From Mesostigma viride (lineage: Eukaryota; Streptophyta; Mesostigmatophyceae; Mesostigmatales; Mesostigmataceae): 64,000 nt of DNA. Where the stretch lies: the NCBI GenBank assembly GCA_009746045.1, contig RPFO01000276.1, positions 1,715,515 to 1,779,514 of the forward strand, given 5' to 3'. Below are positions 17,766-29,700 of this stretch, in pieces. The position numbers and the translations under genes were made by a program. The number at the start of each line of letters is the position of its first letter. Within the stretch, counting starts at the first letter, position 1. The notes under the pieces are model-generated. The model searched no databases, was not told the DNA's origin, and was given only the letters and a program-made list of their open reading frames with translations.

Positions 17766-18166
17766 ATGGCCGAATCCCTGCGAGACCACGTCGCGTCTGT
17801 CTTGTCGACGGCCGACTGCGTGCGGACAAGTACGGGCCGCGCGACCCCGCCCGGATCGTGGCTACCTACCTCCTGCGCACCTGTCCCTACCCCGACGACT
17901 TTGCGCGCGTCATGGCGCACAACATGACCGATCGTCGTCGCGAGTTCGTCCAAGAAATAGTGAGAAGATACGATGGCAGAGACGCGTATTTACAATGCGT
18001 GGACGAGTCCCGAGTGGAGGCGTGGAAATTGAGTTTTATTAGGAATATTCATAAATACATGTACAAAGCGGTCCTCGACCGCGTTCTAAGTCGACGCGGG
18101 CATCCAAGTCCGCCCCTCCTCCTACCCCATTGCTCACAAGAACCTACTTGTCCCTATCTACTTTAG
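17766..18166 (+). CDS. Hypothetical protein, frameshifted
   Basis: The ATG at 17766 follows a C13 run. The first 20 residues (MAESLRDHVASVL..) are joined by a one-base shift near 17825 to a frame reading YGPRDPARIVATYLLRTCPY, then ARVMAHNMTDRRREFVQEIVRR and WKLSFIRNIHKYMYKAVLDR. That is a helical protein of about 130 residues. No family is recognised. Confidence 0.4.
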
Positions 18167-18224
18167 ACATGCGAACGCTCCGGTCGTTCGACGCGGATGA
18201 CGCGATCGTATCTCGCGCGTGTGG

Positions 18225-19219
18225 TCACGATCTCGCGCGCTTGCGGTTCACGGCGTAGCTCCCGCTTCCCTCGCGTCGGTCGCTCAACACCAACCCTTCT
18301 TCGGACACGGCCCACGCGCGAGGGACGCCGCCCGAGACCTTTCGGAGACTCAGCTCGACAGAGTCGTACACGTCGGACTCGGAACGGTTGCGATAGGCGT
18401 TGTCCACCTTCTCCCCCGTCCTCGACACCAGGTCCATGGAGAACCAGTACCTGTCCCCGACCTGGACGGCCTCCCTTTCGATCATGTTCTTCATGCTGTC
18501 GGGGTACGCCAGTATCACGAGCAGGTCTCCCACCGCCCTCGCGAACACGGTCCTCTTGTCGTCCTCGCCCGTCACAAAATCGACCGCCGTGCGCGTGAAG
18601 CTCCAATTCTCGTTGCAGAGGACGACGTCCGTCTCGTCCTTCGTGGCTTCCAGATCGACGGGACAGGCTTCGTTGACGTACCGCGCGATCCATGATCGGA
18701 CGACGCTCGAGTCCGCCCTTGTGCCTTTTCGCGAGAACGCGCGTTGAGCGACGTCGAACAGCCCCGCGGGGCAATAGATCACGTGCACCTGGTTCATCAC
18801 GCGGTCGCGGGGGATACCGTTCAACAAGTATCCCATATCGCGCGCGACGCTGTCTTTGGTGATCGTGCGGCGGAGGACGATCTCGGAACGCGGGGTGAGG
18901 AAGCGGACGTACACCCCTCCGTCCCTGGTCGCTCGTTTGCAGACCGGGCGGTCGACGGGACGGCGACGAGCACGTTCGTGTCCCTGTCCACGCCGACGTA
19001 TCGTCCGTCCGCGTACGTCAGCAGACGGATCGGAGTGGGTGGGGAGGACCGCGGGACATCAGCGATGTCCTCTTGTACCGGTGCTGTCACCGCGGCTGCT
19101 GGAACGGCAGTCGGGACATTGACGCTGTCCTCTGGTACCGTTCTGTCACGTCGACAATTCGAGCCGTCGAGGTGTCGGCGAGAGGCGCCTGGTCGTGCAC
19201 GGTGGAAGACGACATATTG
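18225..19219 (-). CDS. Hypothetical protein, frameshifted
   Basis: The best-preserved part is the frame 18225-18914 (VRFLTPRSEIVLRRTITKDS, QVHVIYCPAGLFDVAQRAF, VVRSWIARYVNEACPVDLEAT, GDLLVILAYPD, DRYWFSMDLVSR). Upstream, other frames carry PIRLLTYADGRYVGVD and an Ala/Val/Pro-rich linker. The ATG at 19217-19219 (MSSSTVHDQAPLADTST) is a plausible start. At least two single-base shifts (about 18955 and 19140) are needed. The product would be about 330 residues, globular, of unknown family. Two near-identical GACATC..GCTGTCCTCT(T/G)GTACCG stretches lie within the linker. Confidence 0.45.
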
Positions 19220-19521
19220 TCGGTAGGCGATCGACGGACTCCGCGGATGTCGGAGTGGCGCGTTCTTGTTTTTCGAGTTGGGAGAGATCGGGATGTGATG
19301 GCCTCGAACCCTACCGTGGGCGCTTTTTATATGGCTCGGAGCGTCCATGGGCACGAGGTGACGCGGCGCTCGTCCGGGACGTAACGCTCGAACGTGTCGT
19401 TGGAATCGAAACATATCCGATTTGCGACCCCGCCGGCGCCGCGCCTCGTCCGTGACGTCCGAGTCGACACGGCGGGCGGTTAATTTCTATCCAGTAAGCT
19501 ATACTACGCTCCTGGAGACCC

Positions 19522-20627
19522 ATGGAGAGTACGGACGGAGACGGACGGATAGGATACAACCCAAGACTGTCGAAACGCAGGGACTACTACTGCGGCAATC
19601 GGAGCGCGAGCGACAGACGGAACAGCGCGTACTACCGAGGCAAGCGAGACGGGGTGACGACACGTGTCGCCAGGAGACGCGTCTGTACGGAATCAAACAG
19701 ACCCGCGACCCGAAGCTCCTGAAAATCGCGGAACTACTCCCGCGCATGAGCGAGCTACCGGACCACGACCCCCGATCCAAAGGAGAGTTCTTCTGCGGCA
19801 CGGACGTACTCGGCGCTCGCAAAGGCAGGGACTTGGGGAGCTTTCGCGATTGCGCTCGGAAGAGACAGGTGCGCATGTACGGCCTCTACGCGGTGGGCGA
19901 CCTGGGCCACGGGAGGCCGAAGTCCAACGAACGCCTCGTTCGCGCGCCCCGCCGCGCCCGCGTTAAGAACGCTTCGTCTCCACTTGATAAGGAGCTGGCC
20001 GATATGTTTCCGATTACACCAGCACAAGAGCAAGCTATAATTGATGAGTCTGACATGCTTTCGATGGACCCATATGAGTTGAACCGGGACGCGAACGGTC
20101 TTCCCGCGATCGGCGCCCTCGAACCGTCCAACGAGAACGGTCTTCGCGCGGTCGATAACGGGAACTCCGGTGACTTCTTTCTAGCGCAAGGTGACTTAGA
20201 AGGCGCCATGGGCGGCAAAGACTGGGACCCGGGTGCGGTCGGCGCCCTCAAACCGTCCAACGAGAACGCACGGGACCTAGCGAGCATCATCCAAGAGATC
20301 AAACGTTTACATGTCACCGATAACTGGACCGAAGAACAATGGGATGAGGCCATCGAAAATTTCAGGCACAAAACAGGCGCGTATTCGCGTCGTCGCAAGA
20401 CCAGCGTCGCGTCCGCCCCGTCCCGTCCGCGGAAACGGGCCGAGGCAATCGTCCGGCCCGCCAAATCGACCCGTCGTGTCCCTTCCAACAAATCCACAAA
20501 GTCGGCGAACGCCAAGAAGACCCGCAAGGTCTCGCCCACCCCCGCGACGAAAACGCGCGCCAAGAAAACTCGGACGATGTCCGCGTCCGCGTCGCGTCGA
20601 AAGCCCGCCGAAAATGTCCGACGTTGA
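19522..20627 (+). CDS. Basic, low-complexity protein, frameshifted
   Basis: The ATG at 19522 gives MESTDGDGRIGYNPRLSKRR. A shift near 19672 leads into a frame continuing GIKQTRDPKLLKIAELLPRM to a highly basic Lys/Arg/Ser/Pro tail (about 100 residues, KTRKVSPTPATKTRAKKTR). A 24-residue segment (GALEPSNENG.. / GALKPSNENA..) is repeated internally. The region 19990-20070 is less GC-rich. The tail resembles histone-tail or packaging proteins; function unknown. Confidence 0.45.
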
Positions 20628-20658
20628 GTGAGGACCTGCCGCCTCTAGGACGGTTCAA

Positions 20659-21183
20659 ATGCGCGTGATCGCCTTGCCCCACCTCGGCCACCGGCTCGTG
20701 ACGCGCATCCGATTTGTCAGATTCTCGTCGACCTGCTCGCTCGCGTCTCGTGGACACGTCCCGCGAGCCGTGAAATGGATGATGGAAATCGAGAAGGAGA
20801 CCGGCCTGCGCATCCGACATTCCCGCAACGGGGGCGAGTTCGGACTGCGGATCGGCGGAAAAATCCTGTTCGTCGACGGCTACTGCGAAGACACGCGTCC
20901 GCCCACCGTGTTCGAATTCGAGGGAGATTTCTGGCACGGGAATCCCGACATGTTCCCCTTCTTCGACGTGCACCCTTTGAAGGGGGAGCCGTACGGCGTG
21001 CTGTACCTGAAGACCAAACTCAAGCACGCGAGCATACGGGACGCGGGGTACGACCTCGTAGTCCGGTGGGAATGCGAGGAGTACGGTCTGCCGCCGCCCG
21101 ACCTCGACCTCTCCGAAGACCAAATGCGGCTCCTCTTGTCCCTCCACGGGAAGGGGAGGAGAGGCGCACCCCCTCGCAAATAA
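20659..21183 (+). CDS. PD-(D/E)XK nuclease (Vsr-like)
   Basis: A 174-residue protein. The nuclease core reads LFVDGY (D73), then TVFEFEGDFWHG (E86, E88, H93), followed by LKTKLKHASIRDAGYDLVVRWECE. This is the D ... ExE/H arrangement of Vsr-type PD-(D/E)XK enzymes that recur in giant viruses and mobile introns. It would cut DNA at mismatches or specific sites with Mg2+. N-terminal ATG alternatives are few, and the first 40 residues look unstructured. No partner methylase or intron is next to it. Confidence 0.7.
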   Translation: MRVIALPHLGHRLVTRIRFVRFSSTCSLASRGHVPRAVKWMMEIEKETGLRIRHSRNGGEFGLRIGGKILFVDGYCEDTRPPTVFEFEGDFWHGNPDMFPFFDVHPLKGEPYGVLYLKTKLKHASIRDAGYDLVVRWECEEYGLPPPDLDLSEDQMRLLLSLHGKGRRGAPPRK

Positions 21184-21224
21184 TTGTCTCGCGGATTACT
21201 ATATCGACGGCGTCCGAGCGAACG

Positions 21225-21893
21225 ATGGACTTCCCGAGCGAGTACAAGTACGCCGACGCCTACGTGGACAGCGGCAAGGACGACTACGTCGGCGTTCAGC
21301 CCCGTCCCGACATCTACACGCAGCTGACCGGCGACCCCGCCTACGAGAGCATGCGGTCGTCCATGACCCACCGCGCCGGCACGGAGTCCTTCATGATCCC
21401 CGCGTCCGAGTTCGACGCCAAGTACGGCATGGACACCCGCGCCCGCCCCGGGCTCCTGAGCCACGGTGTCGGTTTCGACGAGCAGCTGTCGTTCGCGTCC
21501 GACCTCCTCCCCAAGCCCGCGGACGTCGTGGGCGCCACCCTCGACGATTACAAGGTCGGCGTCGGATACGTCACCTCCAACAACAAGGACATGCCCGTCA
21601 CCGGCATCCAGACGCTGCGTCCCTACATCCCCAACCCCGCGACACTGGACGGATGGGGCTCCATCGGCGTGGCCACGCGAGGGGCGTTCGGACGGCTAGG
21701 CACGTCCGACACGAGCAGTCTGTACCTCGACCCCCGGTACCAGGAGGTCGACTACGGGTCCGTGTCCCGCACCGTGTTCGGCTTCCCCGAGATCGCCGAC
21801 ACCGCCTCGATGGGGGTCTACGGCGAGTCCTCCCTCCCCGCCAAGACCAGCTTGTGGGGGCAGCCCGGCATGATGCAGGTCGCCGGCCTGTGA
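21225..21893 (+). CDS. Hypothetical, possible virion protein
   Basis: A 222-residue, intact protein rich in Gly, Ser, Asp and Tyr, with many short turns (DYVGVQPRPDIYTQLTGD, GVGYVTSNNKDMPVTGIQTL, SLYLDPRYQEVDYGSVS). No transmembrane helix or known motif is present. The composition and lack of frameshifts are typical of an abundant structural protein, but this is a guess. It sits between the Vsr-like nuclease and the DUF5760-like gene on the same strand. Confidence 0.5.
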   Translation: MDFPSEYKYADAYVDSGKDDYVGVQPRPDIYTQLTGDPAYESMRSSMTHRAGTESFMIPASEFDAKYGMDTRARPGLLSHGVGFDEQLSFASDLLPKPADVVGATLDDYKVGVGYVTSNNKDMPVTGIQTLRPYIPNPATLDGWGSIGVATRGAFGRLGTSDTSSLYLDPRYQEVDYGSVSRTVFGFPEIADTASMGVYGESSLPAKTSLWGQPGMMQVAGL

Positions 21894-21988
21894 GAACGTG
21901 TCGGAATTCGTGAGGACGACGACCGCGTTCGGACGAGGATAAATGTTGTCTCCGTCAATGGTATGACCAACCCATCTCGCCAGTCGAC

Positions 21989-22468
21989 ATGGAGGACCAG
22001 ATGAACGTCGAGAGGTGGAAAGAGGAGGTCCGAAGGGCCACGGCCGAGTACATCCAGATCGACGACGCGCTCAAGCAGGCGGCCAAGGACACGATGCCTC
22101 TCCGCAAGAGGAAGAAGGAGCTGTCCTCCCTGATCCTCGAAAAGCTCGTGGGCGCCAAGGTGGACGCGTGCAACATCACCGGCACGAACGACCGCCTCGT
22201 CGTGAAGAAGGGGCTGAAGAAGACGCAAGTCAGACCGGCCGAGGTGAAGACGCGGCTGATCGAGTGGTTCGGAGAGGACGAGGAGCAAGCGGAGCGGTGC
22301 GTGTCCGTCGTCCTGACCCCCGAGGTGACCGAGACCGTGTCCCTCCGCCGCGTCAAGCAGAGGAAGAAGAGCGAGGACGAAGACTCGAACGATCCGGGGG
22401 AGGAGGGTCCCGATCGGGGATCCGAGGAAGAGGCGGCGGAGGAGGAGGGAGAGGAAGAAGACGATTGA
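21989..22468 (+). CDS. Conserved giant-virus protein (DUF5760-like)
   Basis: A 159-residue protein. Residues 1-110 contain a coiled helix (WKEEVRRATAEYIQIDDALKQ, KRKKELSSLILEKLVGAKVD) and the segment CNITGTNDRLVVKKGLKKTQ. This pattern matches a small family conserved in Nucleocytoviricota. The tail is very acidic (EEEAAEEEGEEEDD). Function is unknown in the family. The 3' end overlaps the opposite-strand gene at 22353. Confidence 0.55.
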   Translation: MEDQMNVERWKEEVRRATAEYIQIDDALKQAAKDTMPLRKRKKELSSLILEKLVGAKVDACNITGTNDRLVVKKGLKKTQVRPAEVKTRLIEWFGEDEEQAERCVSVVLTPEVTETVSLRRVKQRKKSEDEDSNDPGEEGPDRGSEEEAAEEEGEEEDD

Positions 22469-22691
22469 CCGCCGCCAGCTCCTCTTTCATGTCCCGGACG
22501 AAATGGTCGATCCCGAGGTCCGATCGGAGGTAGTAGGACCCGTACGCGTCCAGCCACTCCCCCGTCCACGTGACGACGATGTCGTTGTGCAGTTCGTGCT
22601 GGACGTACGCGGGGACCCTCTTCCACGGGTCGTCTGACGCCGAGCGGGACGTCTGCGCCGTCCGGATGTCCTCTGTATCGCTCCTCGACAT
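22353..22691 (-). CDS. Hypothetical small protein overlapping its neighbour
   Basis: A 112-residue frame starting MSRSDTEDIRTAQTSRSAS. It has a compact core (VPAYVQHELHNDIVVTWTGEWLDAY, in two pieces) and FVRDMKEELAAVNRLL, then a Pro-rich tail. That tail is simply the antisense of the acidic tail opposite. The real stop may be closer to 22460 if a base is missing. The core does not look like an antisense artefact because it lies outside the neighbouring gene. Confidence 0.45.
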   Translation of the reverse strand: MSRSDTEDIRTAQTSRSASDDPWKRVPAYVQHELHNDIVVTWTGEWLDAYGSYYLRSDLGIDHFVRDMKEELAAVNRLLPLPPPPPPLPRIPDRDPPPPDRSSLRPRSSSSA

Positions 22692-22771
22692 CGCGTGGAT
22701 GGACAGCGTCCCGATGTTTCTCGCGTCTTATCGCGAGCTTTTATTCTGTCGCGAAACCTGTATAGAGCTCG

Positions 22772-23645
22772 ATGGACGGCGGCGGAGGGGGCGCGGGGGA
22801 CGCGGCGGTCGTGACGGTCGACGTGGAGGAACTTTCGTGCGTCCTGTGCAAGGATCTCGTGCGCGACCCGGTCGTCCTCGAGTGCCGCACGCGGACGGGG
22901 GCGGGAAGTGCGAGGCGGTCGTTTGTGCGGAACCGTGCGTCCGAACGCTCATCCGGGACCAGACGACGCGCGGAGGGGTCGCCGCCGGCGCGTCCGGTCG
23001 ATGCGTTCTCTGCCGCGCCCCTTGGCTGGGGTATACTCACCGTCCCATGGCGACAATCGGACGCATCGCGGCCCGCGTGCGACAAAAGTGTCCCCGTCGC
23101 GAAATCGGTGCCATTTCGAGGGGCCTGCGCGGGACGTTTGGGACCACTGCGAAATGGGGAGATGCGCGTTCGAAACGGTGGCGTGTCCGAACGCCGAACA
23201 CGGGTGCGACGCCCTCTTCGCGCGCAAGGACGCCCTCAACCACTACGACGCGTGCGGGTATTTCCCCTGCCGATTTCGGTTGTCAGGCCTCGGATGCGAC
23301 CGGGTGTGCGGAAGAGGGGATGTGACGAAACACGAGACGGAGTGTCCCTACAACGCGCACCCGTGCGCGGACTTGATAGGACGCGTCCGCGTTCGCCTGG
23401 GCTTGCGTGATGACGAGAACGGGGAGAAATGGAGGTTCTTGTTAGAGGGGAAGTACCGCGAGGTCGCCGTGAATGGGGAGGACGTGATACCTCTGGATTC
23501 GTGTGTCGCCGAGAAAAGCGACAGGGAACTTTCGGAGTTCCGCGTTGTCGATTCGCTCGCTGACGAGGAAGTGCGCACGTTCGTGTTCACTCGTAGGGGC
23601 AAATGCATCATGAAAGTCGAAATCGGTAATCAAGTGAACGAATGA
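22772..23645 (+). CDS. RING plus TRAF-type zinc-finger protein (E3 ligase-like), frameshifted
   Basis: Three frames together encode a RING finger (ELSCVLCKDLVRDPVVLEC, then KCEAVVCAEPC, then CVLCRAPW). A TRAF-type finger follows (CPNAEHGCDALFARKD, HYDACGYFPC, CDRVCGRGDVTKH, CPYNAH), then a 90-residue beta-rich C-terminal domain (VAVNGEDVIPLDS, EFRVVDSLADEEVRTFVF). The order is that of TRAF/SIAH-like ubiquitin ligases, so interference with host ubiquitin pathways is the likely role. The shifts lie near 22900 and 23050. With them as written, only the TRAF part would be made. Confidence 0.6.
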
Positions 23646-23653
23646 AGGGATGA

Positions 23654-23673
23654 TTTATTATTAAATGAATAAA
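23654..23673. terminator. TTTATT...AATAAA hairpin
   Basis: TTTATT and AATAAA flank an 8-base loop directly after the stop of the RING-TRAF gene. Same form as the other 3'-end hairpins. Confidence 0.45.
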
Positions 23674-23733
23674 CGTTTCTTGCGCGTCAACATTCTGAGC
23701 AATGAAATAGGGTGTACTTAGTAATGGGTGCGG

Positions 23734-26700
23734 ATGTCCTTAGATTCGTACTTTTTGTTTTCGCAATATGATCCCACTGCGGCCGTGTACGGATTAGGCG
23801 CGCCGTTTCCGTTCCCGTTGATGGAGTTGCGACTCGACTCCCCTCACGATGGGGAGACCGCGCCATCGTCCCACGCGTCGACGACGGTCGTCAATCCCGG
23901 AAAGATCGCCGCGTCTGCCGTGTTGTCCGCTATCAGCACATTTTTGGCAAGAGCGTTAGGAGGATCCGGGGGCTCCAATCCGACGGGAAAGAAGTTAGAC
24001 ACTGCGAAGGTTCCGCCCCCGCCTTCTCGCCCGTCTTTACCTACTCCCCCCCCAGAGGCGAAGGGTCTGACGGACGGAAGCGCTACCGGAGCCAGTGGTG
24101 ACACGACCTCGTCCGGAGGGGTGAAGGCCCTGACGGACGCAGGCGAGACCGGAAGCGTGGACGCCGTCGAAACGGGAGGGGCGTCTATCGGACTCGGGCT
24201 TCCTCTCGGAACAGGTATCGGTAGTTCCGCACTGGGGCTGACGCCTGGAACAGATGGAGCGGGCACGGGTGACGGGACGGTAGCCGTAACGGATGGACAC
24301 GCTAGCAGGGTCAAAGCCGACGGATCCGACGCATCGATGTCGGGAGTGGTCTCTATCGGACTCGGCACGGGACTTCCTCACCAGCCTGGTAGCGGTATCG
24401 GCGCCGCGACGCCCACAACGATCCCTCTTGATCTGCAAATCGGTGCGGGGGGTCCTCTACAGGAGAGGACTCCGCGACGGATGCGGTCGACGCGTCATCC
24501 GAACGAAAGTCCACTGAGACCGGTACCGCCTCCTCGGCAGCGACCGCGACGAACAATGACATGGATGGGATCAAAACGTCCAGAAACGCTATGATGAGAA
24601 AAGGGAAAAAACTCCTACGCGACTTTCAGGCAAGAAATGAAAGGAAAGTCGTCGGACCCCCGACTCCTGCCGCCGGTAACCAGATGCAGCTGGTAAGGGA
24701 GCCCGAACAAACATTGGTTGGGGCGCGCCTGCCTCTCAATATTCCGACAGGCGCTCCCTTCCCCCCCCTGGAGTTGATCCCGCGACCAATACGATCGGCG
24801 CCCCTTCTGCGCGGAACGTGGCCAATGTCGTCACCCCCCCGTCAAGAGATCCGATGAGCGATGACACGGTCGGGGCGATCGCTTCCCAAGACGAGGTTGT
24901 GATGAGAGGACATAGCGCTGTCGACGAGCCATCGACACCCGGCTTTGATGGTGCCTCGGCGACACTGTCTGCGGACGGGGGGCATCTGCCTCCCGACTTA
25001 AACAATGTGACATCCGATGACGCCCATCCGGCGAGTATGGTATACGGATTTCCCTCGATGTCGGGAACGCTCTGACGTCCGGATCGAACACGACATCACT
25101 GTCTGATGACACAAGCAATCTGGGCAGACAGGCGAGGGGCGCACTCAACGACCCTGCGGCCGATGTTGACAATATGACGGGTGCCGAGTCGACCGCGAGA
25201 CGAGGAGATGATTTGACTCGGAAAGGACAACGTGGCAAGGTACAGGAGGAGGGGATTAGCGAACGAATGGACGGAAAAATGGGTGCGGAATCGAATGCAA
25301 TCAGATCCATAGACAACGCGAAATCACCGTTTCGAGTTCTATAATGGGAATAGGTCCCGGCGACCCCCCACGAAAGACGCGGACGAGAGAAAGTCAGATC
25401 AACCGAGTTTCCCTTTGGACGTAGACGCTATTGAGGATGGTTATGCGTCTGCGACATCAAGGGGATTCGAAACAGCAGATTCCGAACCCGAAGACGAATC
25501 CGATATCGAAAATACCATGGATGATGGAATACGACACACCGGAACATCTCGGGGCATCGGCGACTGGGACGCAGACGCGAGCGGGTGGTTAGGTGCAGGT
25601 ACATCCGACCAAATATCGGACGGGGCGACGATGCGCGCTATTGCGGGGCCGGACGTTGCGGCCGATGCGACGGACTCGTCGACGTCGCGCGGAGATGGAG
25701 TGGTGCAAAACGCGTCATTTGGGGGTACCGCGCTTCTGGCGTTAACACTGGCAAATTATTTATGGCCTGGTGCGACGGGCGTGTTATCGAGCCACGCGAA
25801 CAGACTCGCCGAATCGCTCGTAAAAACATTTCCGAGCCTCGGCAAAATGGACACGAACGATGTGACCGCGTTTCTTAACAAATTGACGCTTGAAGATAGA
25901 GCCAAATACATCAACGACGTTTTGATCGGACATCGAAAGACGGGGGTCAAACGCACGATCCGCCGGACGGAAGCGGACGATGCACTCGATCCCCGCGACC
26001 ACGCAAAGAGCATATTCTCCGCGTATCAGAACGTGGCAGATGGAGTCGTAAAGAGTGTGCAGAGTGAACTAAGTTCCCTCGACGACCCCAACAAGAAGAA
26101 ACAAATACTAGACCGGTACCACCCGGCGATCAATGCCATCGCCAATTCACCGCTGTTGACGCGTGCCATGTATGAGCGGATCCTCGACATGTACAATGTC
26201 AGGGACGATCCTCGATACCCCTACACCTTTGTGGATTCGGTGCGAGACCCGAATACTTTACAGATACTGCCTCCGACTCTCGTCGTCGACCGCCGGGGTC
26301 GGCTAAGGAAGGTTCTCCCCGATTCGAGTGGGTATCTCGGTATCGTAAATTGGGACAAAAGAGACAATAATAAGCAGCAATCTGAAAGCGACCTGACCGC
26401 CGATCGTCTTTTTGACGTCGAACGCACCCTTCCGCTAGTGGTGTCTCGTAGGGAGCTGAGAGACGTGCTAGAGCGCGTGAAGAGCGATCGCGAATTACGC
26501 GAAACATACGAGACGGAGATCAAGAAAGCGCAGGAGAACGTTGGTAGTAAGGTGGACGAGTTGTTATCATCCGTCGCGAAGTCTGTCGTCATTCGCCAAC
26601 TACCGCAAGACCTGAGAAACGACGAATGGAACAAATGGCTCGACGATTTTGATAAGAGGGACTATGTCGGAAAAGCGAGTAACGAGTTACGACAAGCGAC

Positions 26701-29700
26701 GAATCTTTTCGAATCTACATTGAGCGCACGTGTCAATGAGATCGATTACGATCAATCACCGACGTATTCTTTCAACATCCCTCTCTTCAGGGGTGAGGGG
26801 ATCGATAACGCAATGGTCACAGATTCGCGTCGACCGTTCTCATTCGGCGAATCGACCGATAAGGCGGAGGAGACAGCAGCTGCCGAGGCGGAGGAGGCGC
26901 GACTGAAGGCAGAGGAGGAGGCGCGACTGAAGGCAGAGGAGGAGAGGAAGAGGGCGGCTGCAGAGGCGGAGGCGGATGCGACGGCGCGCGTTAGGGAGGA
27001 ACGCGTAAAGAAGGAGTGGAAAGCCGCGGACGTTCAAAGAGACAGAGCGATCGAAGAAACGGCGTACGCGCGCAACAAACTCCTACAAGACAAAGAGACG
27101 CGCAAGTCGGCGTGGTCAGCGAACGTGGCGGCGGCGGCGCTCCGGAAGGCGGAAGAGGAGGCGCGCCAGAAGGCAGAGGAGGAGAGGAAGAGGGCGGCTG
27201 CAGAGGCGGAGGCGGATGCGACGGCGCGCGTTAGGGAGGAACGCGTAAAGAAGGAGTGGAAAGCCGCGGACGTTCAAAGAGACAGAGCGATCGAAGAAAC
27301 GGCGTACGCGCGCAACAAACTCCTACAAGACAAAGAGACGCGCAAGTCGGCGTGGTCAGCGAACGTGGCGGCGGCGGCGCTCCGGAAGGCGGAAGAGGAG
27401 GCGCGCCAGAAGGCAGAGGAGGAGAGGAAGAGGGCGGCTGCAGAGGCGGAGGCGCTCCAGAGGGCTGCAGAGGAGGAGGCGCGACGTCAGGCAGCGGAGG
27501 CGGAGGCGCGCCAGAAGGCAGAGGAGGAGAGGAAGAGGGCGGCTGCAGAGGCGGAGGCGCTCCAGAGGGCTGCAGAGGAGGAGGCGCGACGTCAGGCAGC
27601 GGAGGCGGAGGCGCTCCAGAAGGAGAAGGTGGCTGCTGAGAAGGCGGCTGCTGAGAAGGCGGCTGCTGAGAAGGCGGCTGCAGAGGAGGAGGCGCGACGT
27701 CAGGCAGCGGAGGCGGCGGAGGCGCGCCAGAAGGAGGAGGAGAGGAAGAGGGCGGTGACCCGAGTCGCTCTGTTCGGCGAAGAGGGCGCGAGTAATGTCA
27801 AGTCACATCTGCCCATCGCTACACCCCCGTGGAAGCTCGCAAAAGCCGCGAGCGATTTCGCGGGGAGACAGGTCGCCGAGAAAGGGGCGGAGGGGGCGCG
27901 CAAGAGGGCAGAGGAGGAGGCGCGACGTCAGGCAGCGGAGGCGGAGGCGCTCCAGAAGGAGAAGGTGGCTGCTGAGAAGGCGGCTGCTGAGAAGGCGGCT
28001 GCTGAGAAGGCGGCTGCAGAGGAGGAGGCGCGACGTCAGGCAGCGGAGGCGGAGGCGCGCCAGAAGGAGAAGGCGGCTGCAGAGGCGGAGGCGCGCCAGA
28101 AGGAGGAGGAGAGGAAGAGGGCGGTGACCCGAGTCGCTCTGTTCGGCGAAGAGGGCGCGAGTAATGTCAAGCCACATCTGCCCATCGCTACACCCCCGTG
28201 GAAGCTCGCAAAAGCCGCGAGCGATTTCGCGGGGAGACAGGTCGCCGAGAAAGGGGCGGAGGGGGCGCGCAAGAGGGCAGAGGAGGAGAAGGCTGCTGTG
28301 GCGGAGGCGGCTGCAGAGGCGGAGGCGCGCCAGAGGGCTGCAGAGGCGGAGGCGCTCCAGAGGGCTGCAGAGGAGGAGGCGCGACGTCAGGCAGCGGAGG
28401 CGGAGGCGCGCCAGAAGGCAGAGGAGGAGAGGAAGAGGGCGGCTGCAGAGGCGGAGGCGCTCCAGAGGGGTGCAGAGGAGGAGGCGCGACGTCAGGCAGC
28501 GGAGGCGGAGGCGCTCCAGAAGGAGAAGGTGGCTGCTGAGAAGGCGGCTGCTGAGAAGGCGGCTGCTGAGAAGGCGGCTGCAGAGGAGGAGGCGCGACGT
28601 CAGGCAGCGGAGGCGGAGGCGCTCCAGAGGGCTGCAGAGGAGGAGGCGCGACGTCAGGCAGCGGAGGCGGAGGCGCTCCAGAAGGAGAAGGTGGCTGCTG
28701 AGAAGGCGGCTGCTGAGAAGGCGGCTGCTGAGAAGGCGGCTGCAGAGGAGGAGGCGCGACGTCAGGCAGCGGAGGCGGAGGCGCTCCAGAGGGCTGCAGA
28801 GGAGGAGGCGCGACGTCAGGCAGCGGAGGCGGAGGCGCTCCAGAAGGAGAAGGTGGCTGCTGAGAAGGCGGCTGCTGAGAAGGCGGCTGCTGAGAAGGCG
28901 GCTGCTGAGAAGGCGGCTGCAGAGGAGGAGGCGCGACGTCAGGCAGCGGAGGCGGAGGCGCTCCAGAGGGCTGCAGAGGAGGAGGCGCGACGTCAGGCAG
29001 CGGAGGCGGAGGCGCTCCAGAAGGAGAAGGTGGCTGCTGAGAAGGCGGCTGCTGAGAAGGCGGCTGCTGAGAAGGCGGCTGCAGAGGAGGAGGCGCGACG
29101 TCAGGCAGCGGAGGCGGAGGCGCTCCAGAGGGCTGCAGAGGAGGAGGCGCGACGTCAGGCAGCGGAGGCGGAGGCGCTCCAGAAGGAGAAGGTGGCTGCT
29201 GAGAAGGCGGCTGCTGAGAAGGCGGCTGCTGAGAAGGCGGCTGCAGAGGAGGAGGCGCGACGTCAGGCAGCGGAGGCGGAGGCGCGCCAGAAGGAGAAGG
29301 CGGCTGCTGAGATGGCGGCTGCAGAGGAGGAGGCGCGACGGGCCTTGTGGGATGGTGCACGCAGGGGACTCTCCGATATCGGCGTGTACGTATCGGACGA
29401 CGTCTTCAACACCGCTTTGTGGTCGGGCGTGAATCTCCAAGAGTTTGTGACCAAGGCGCGACAGGACTCGTGGAACGGTGCACGCGTGGGACTCTCCGAT
29501 ATCGGCGTGTACGTATCGGACGACGTCTTCAACACCGCTTTGTCGTCGGGCGTGAATCTCCAAGAGTTTGTGACCAAGGCGCGACAGGACTCGTGGAACG
29601 GTGCACGCGTGGGACTCTCCGATATCGGCGTGTACGTATCGGACGACGTCTTCAACACCGCTTTGTCGTCGGGCGTGAATCTCCAAGAGTTTGTGACCAA

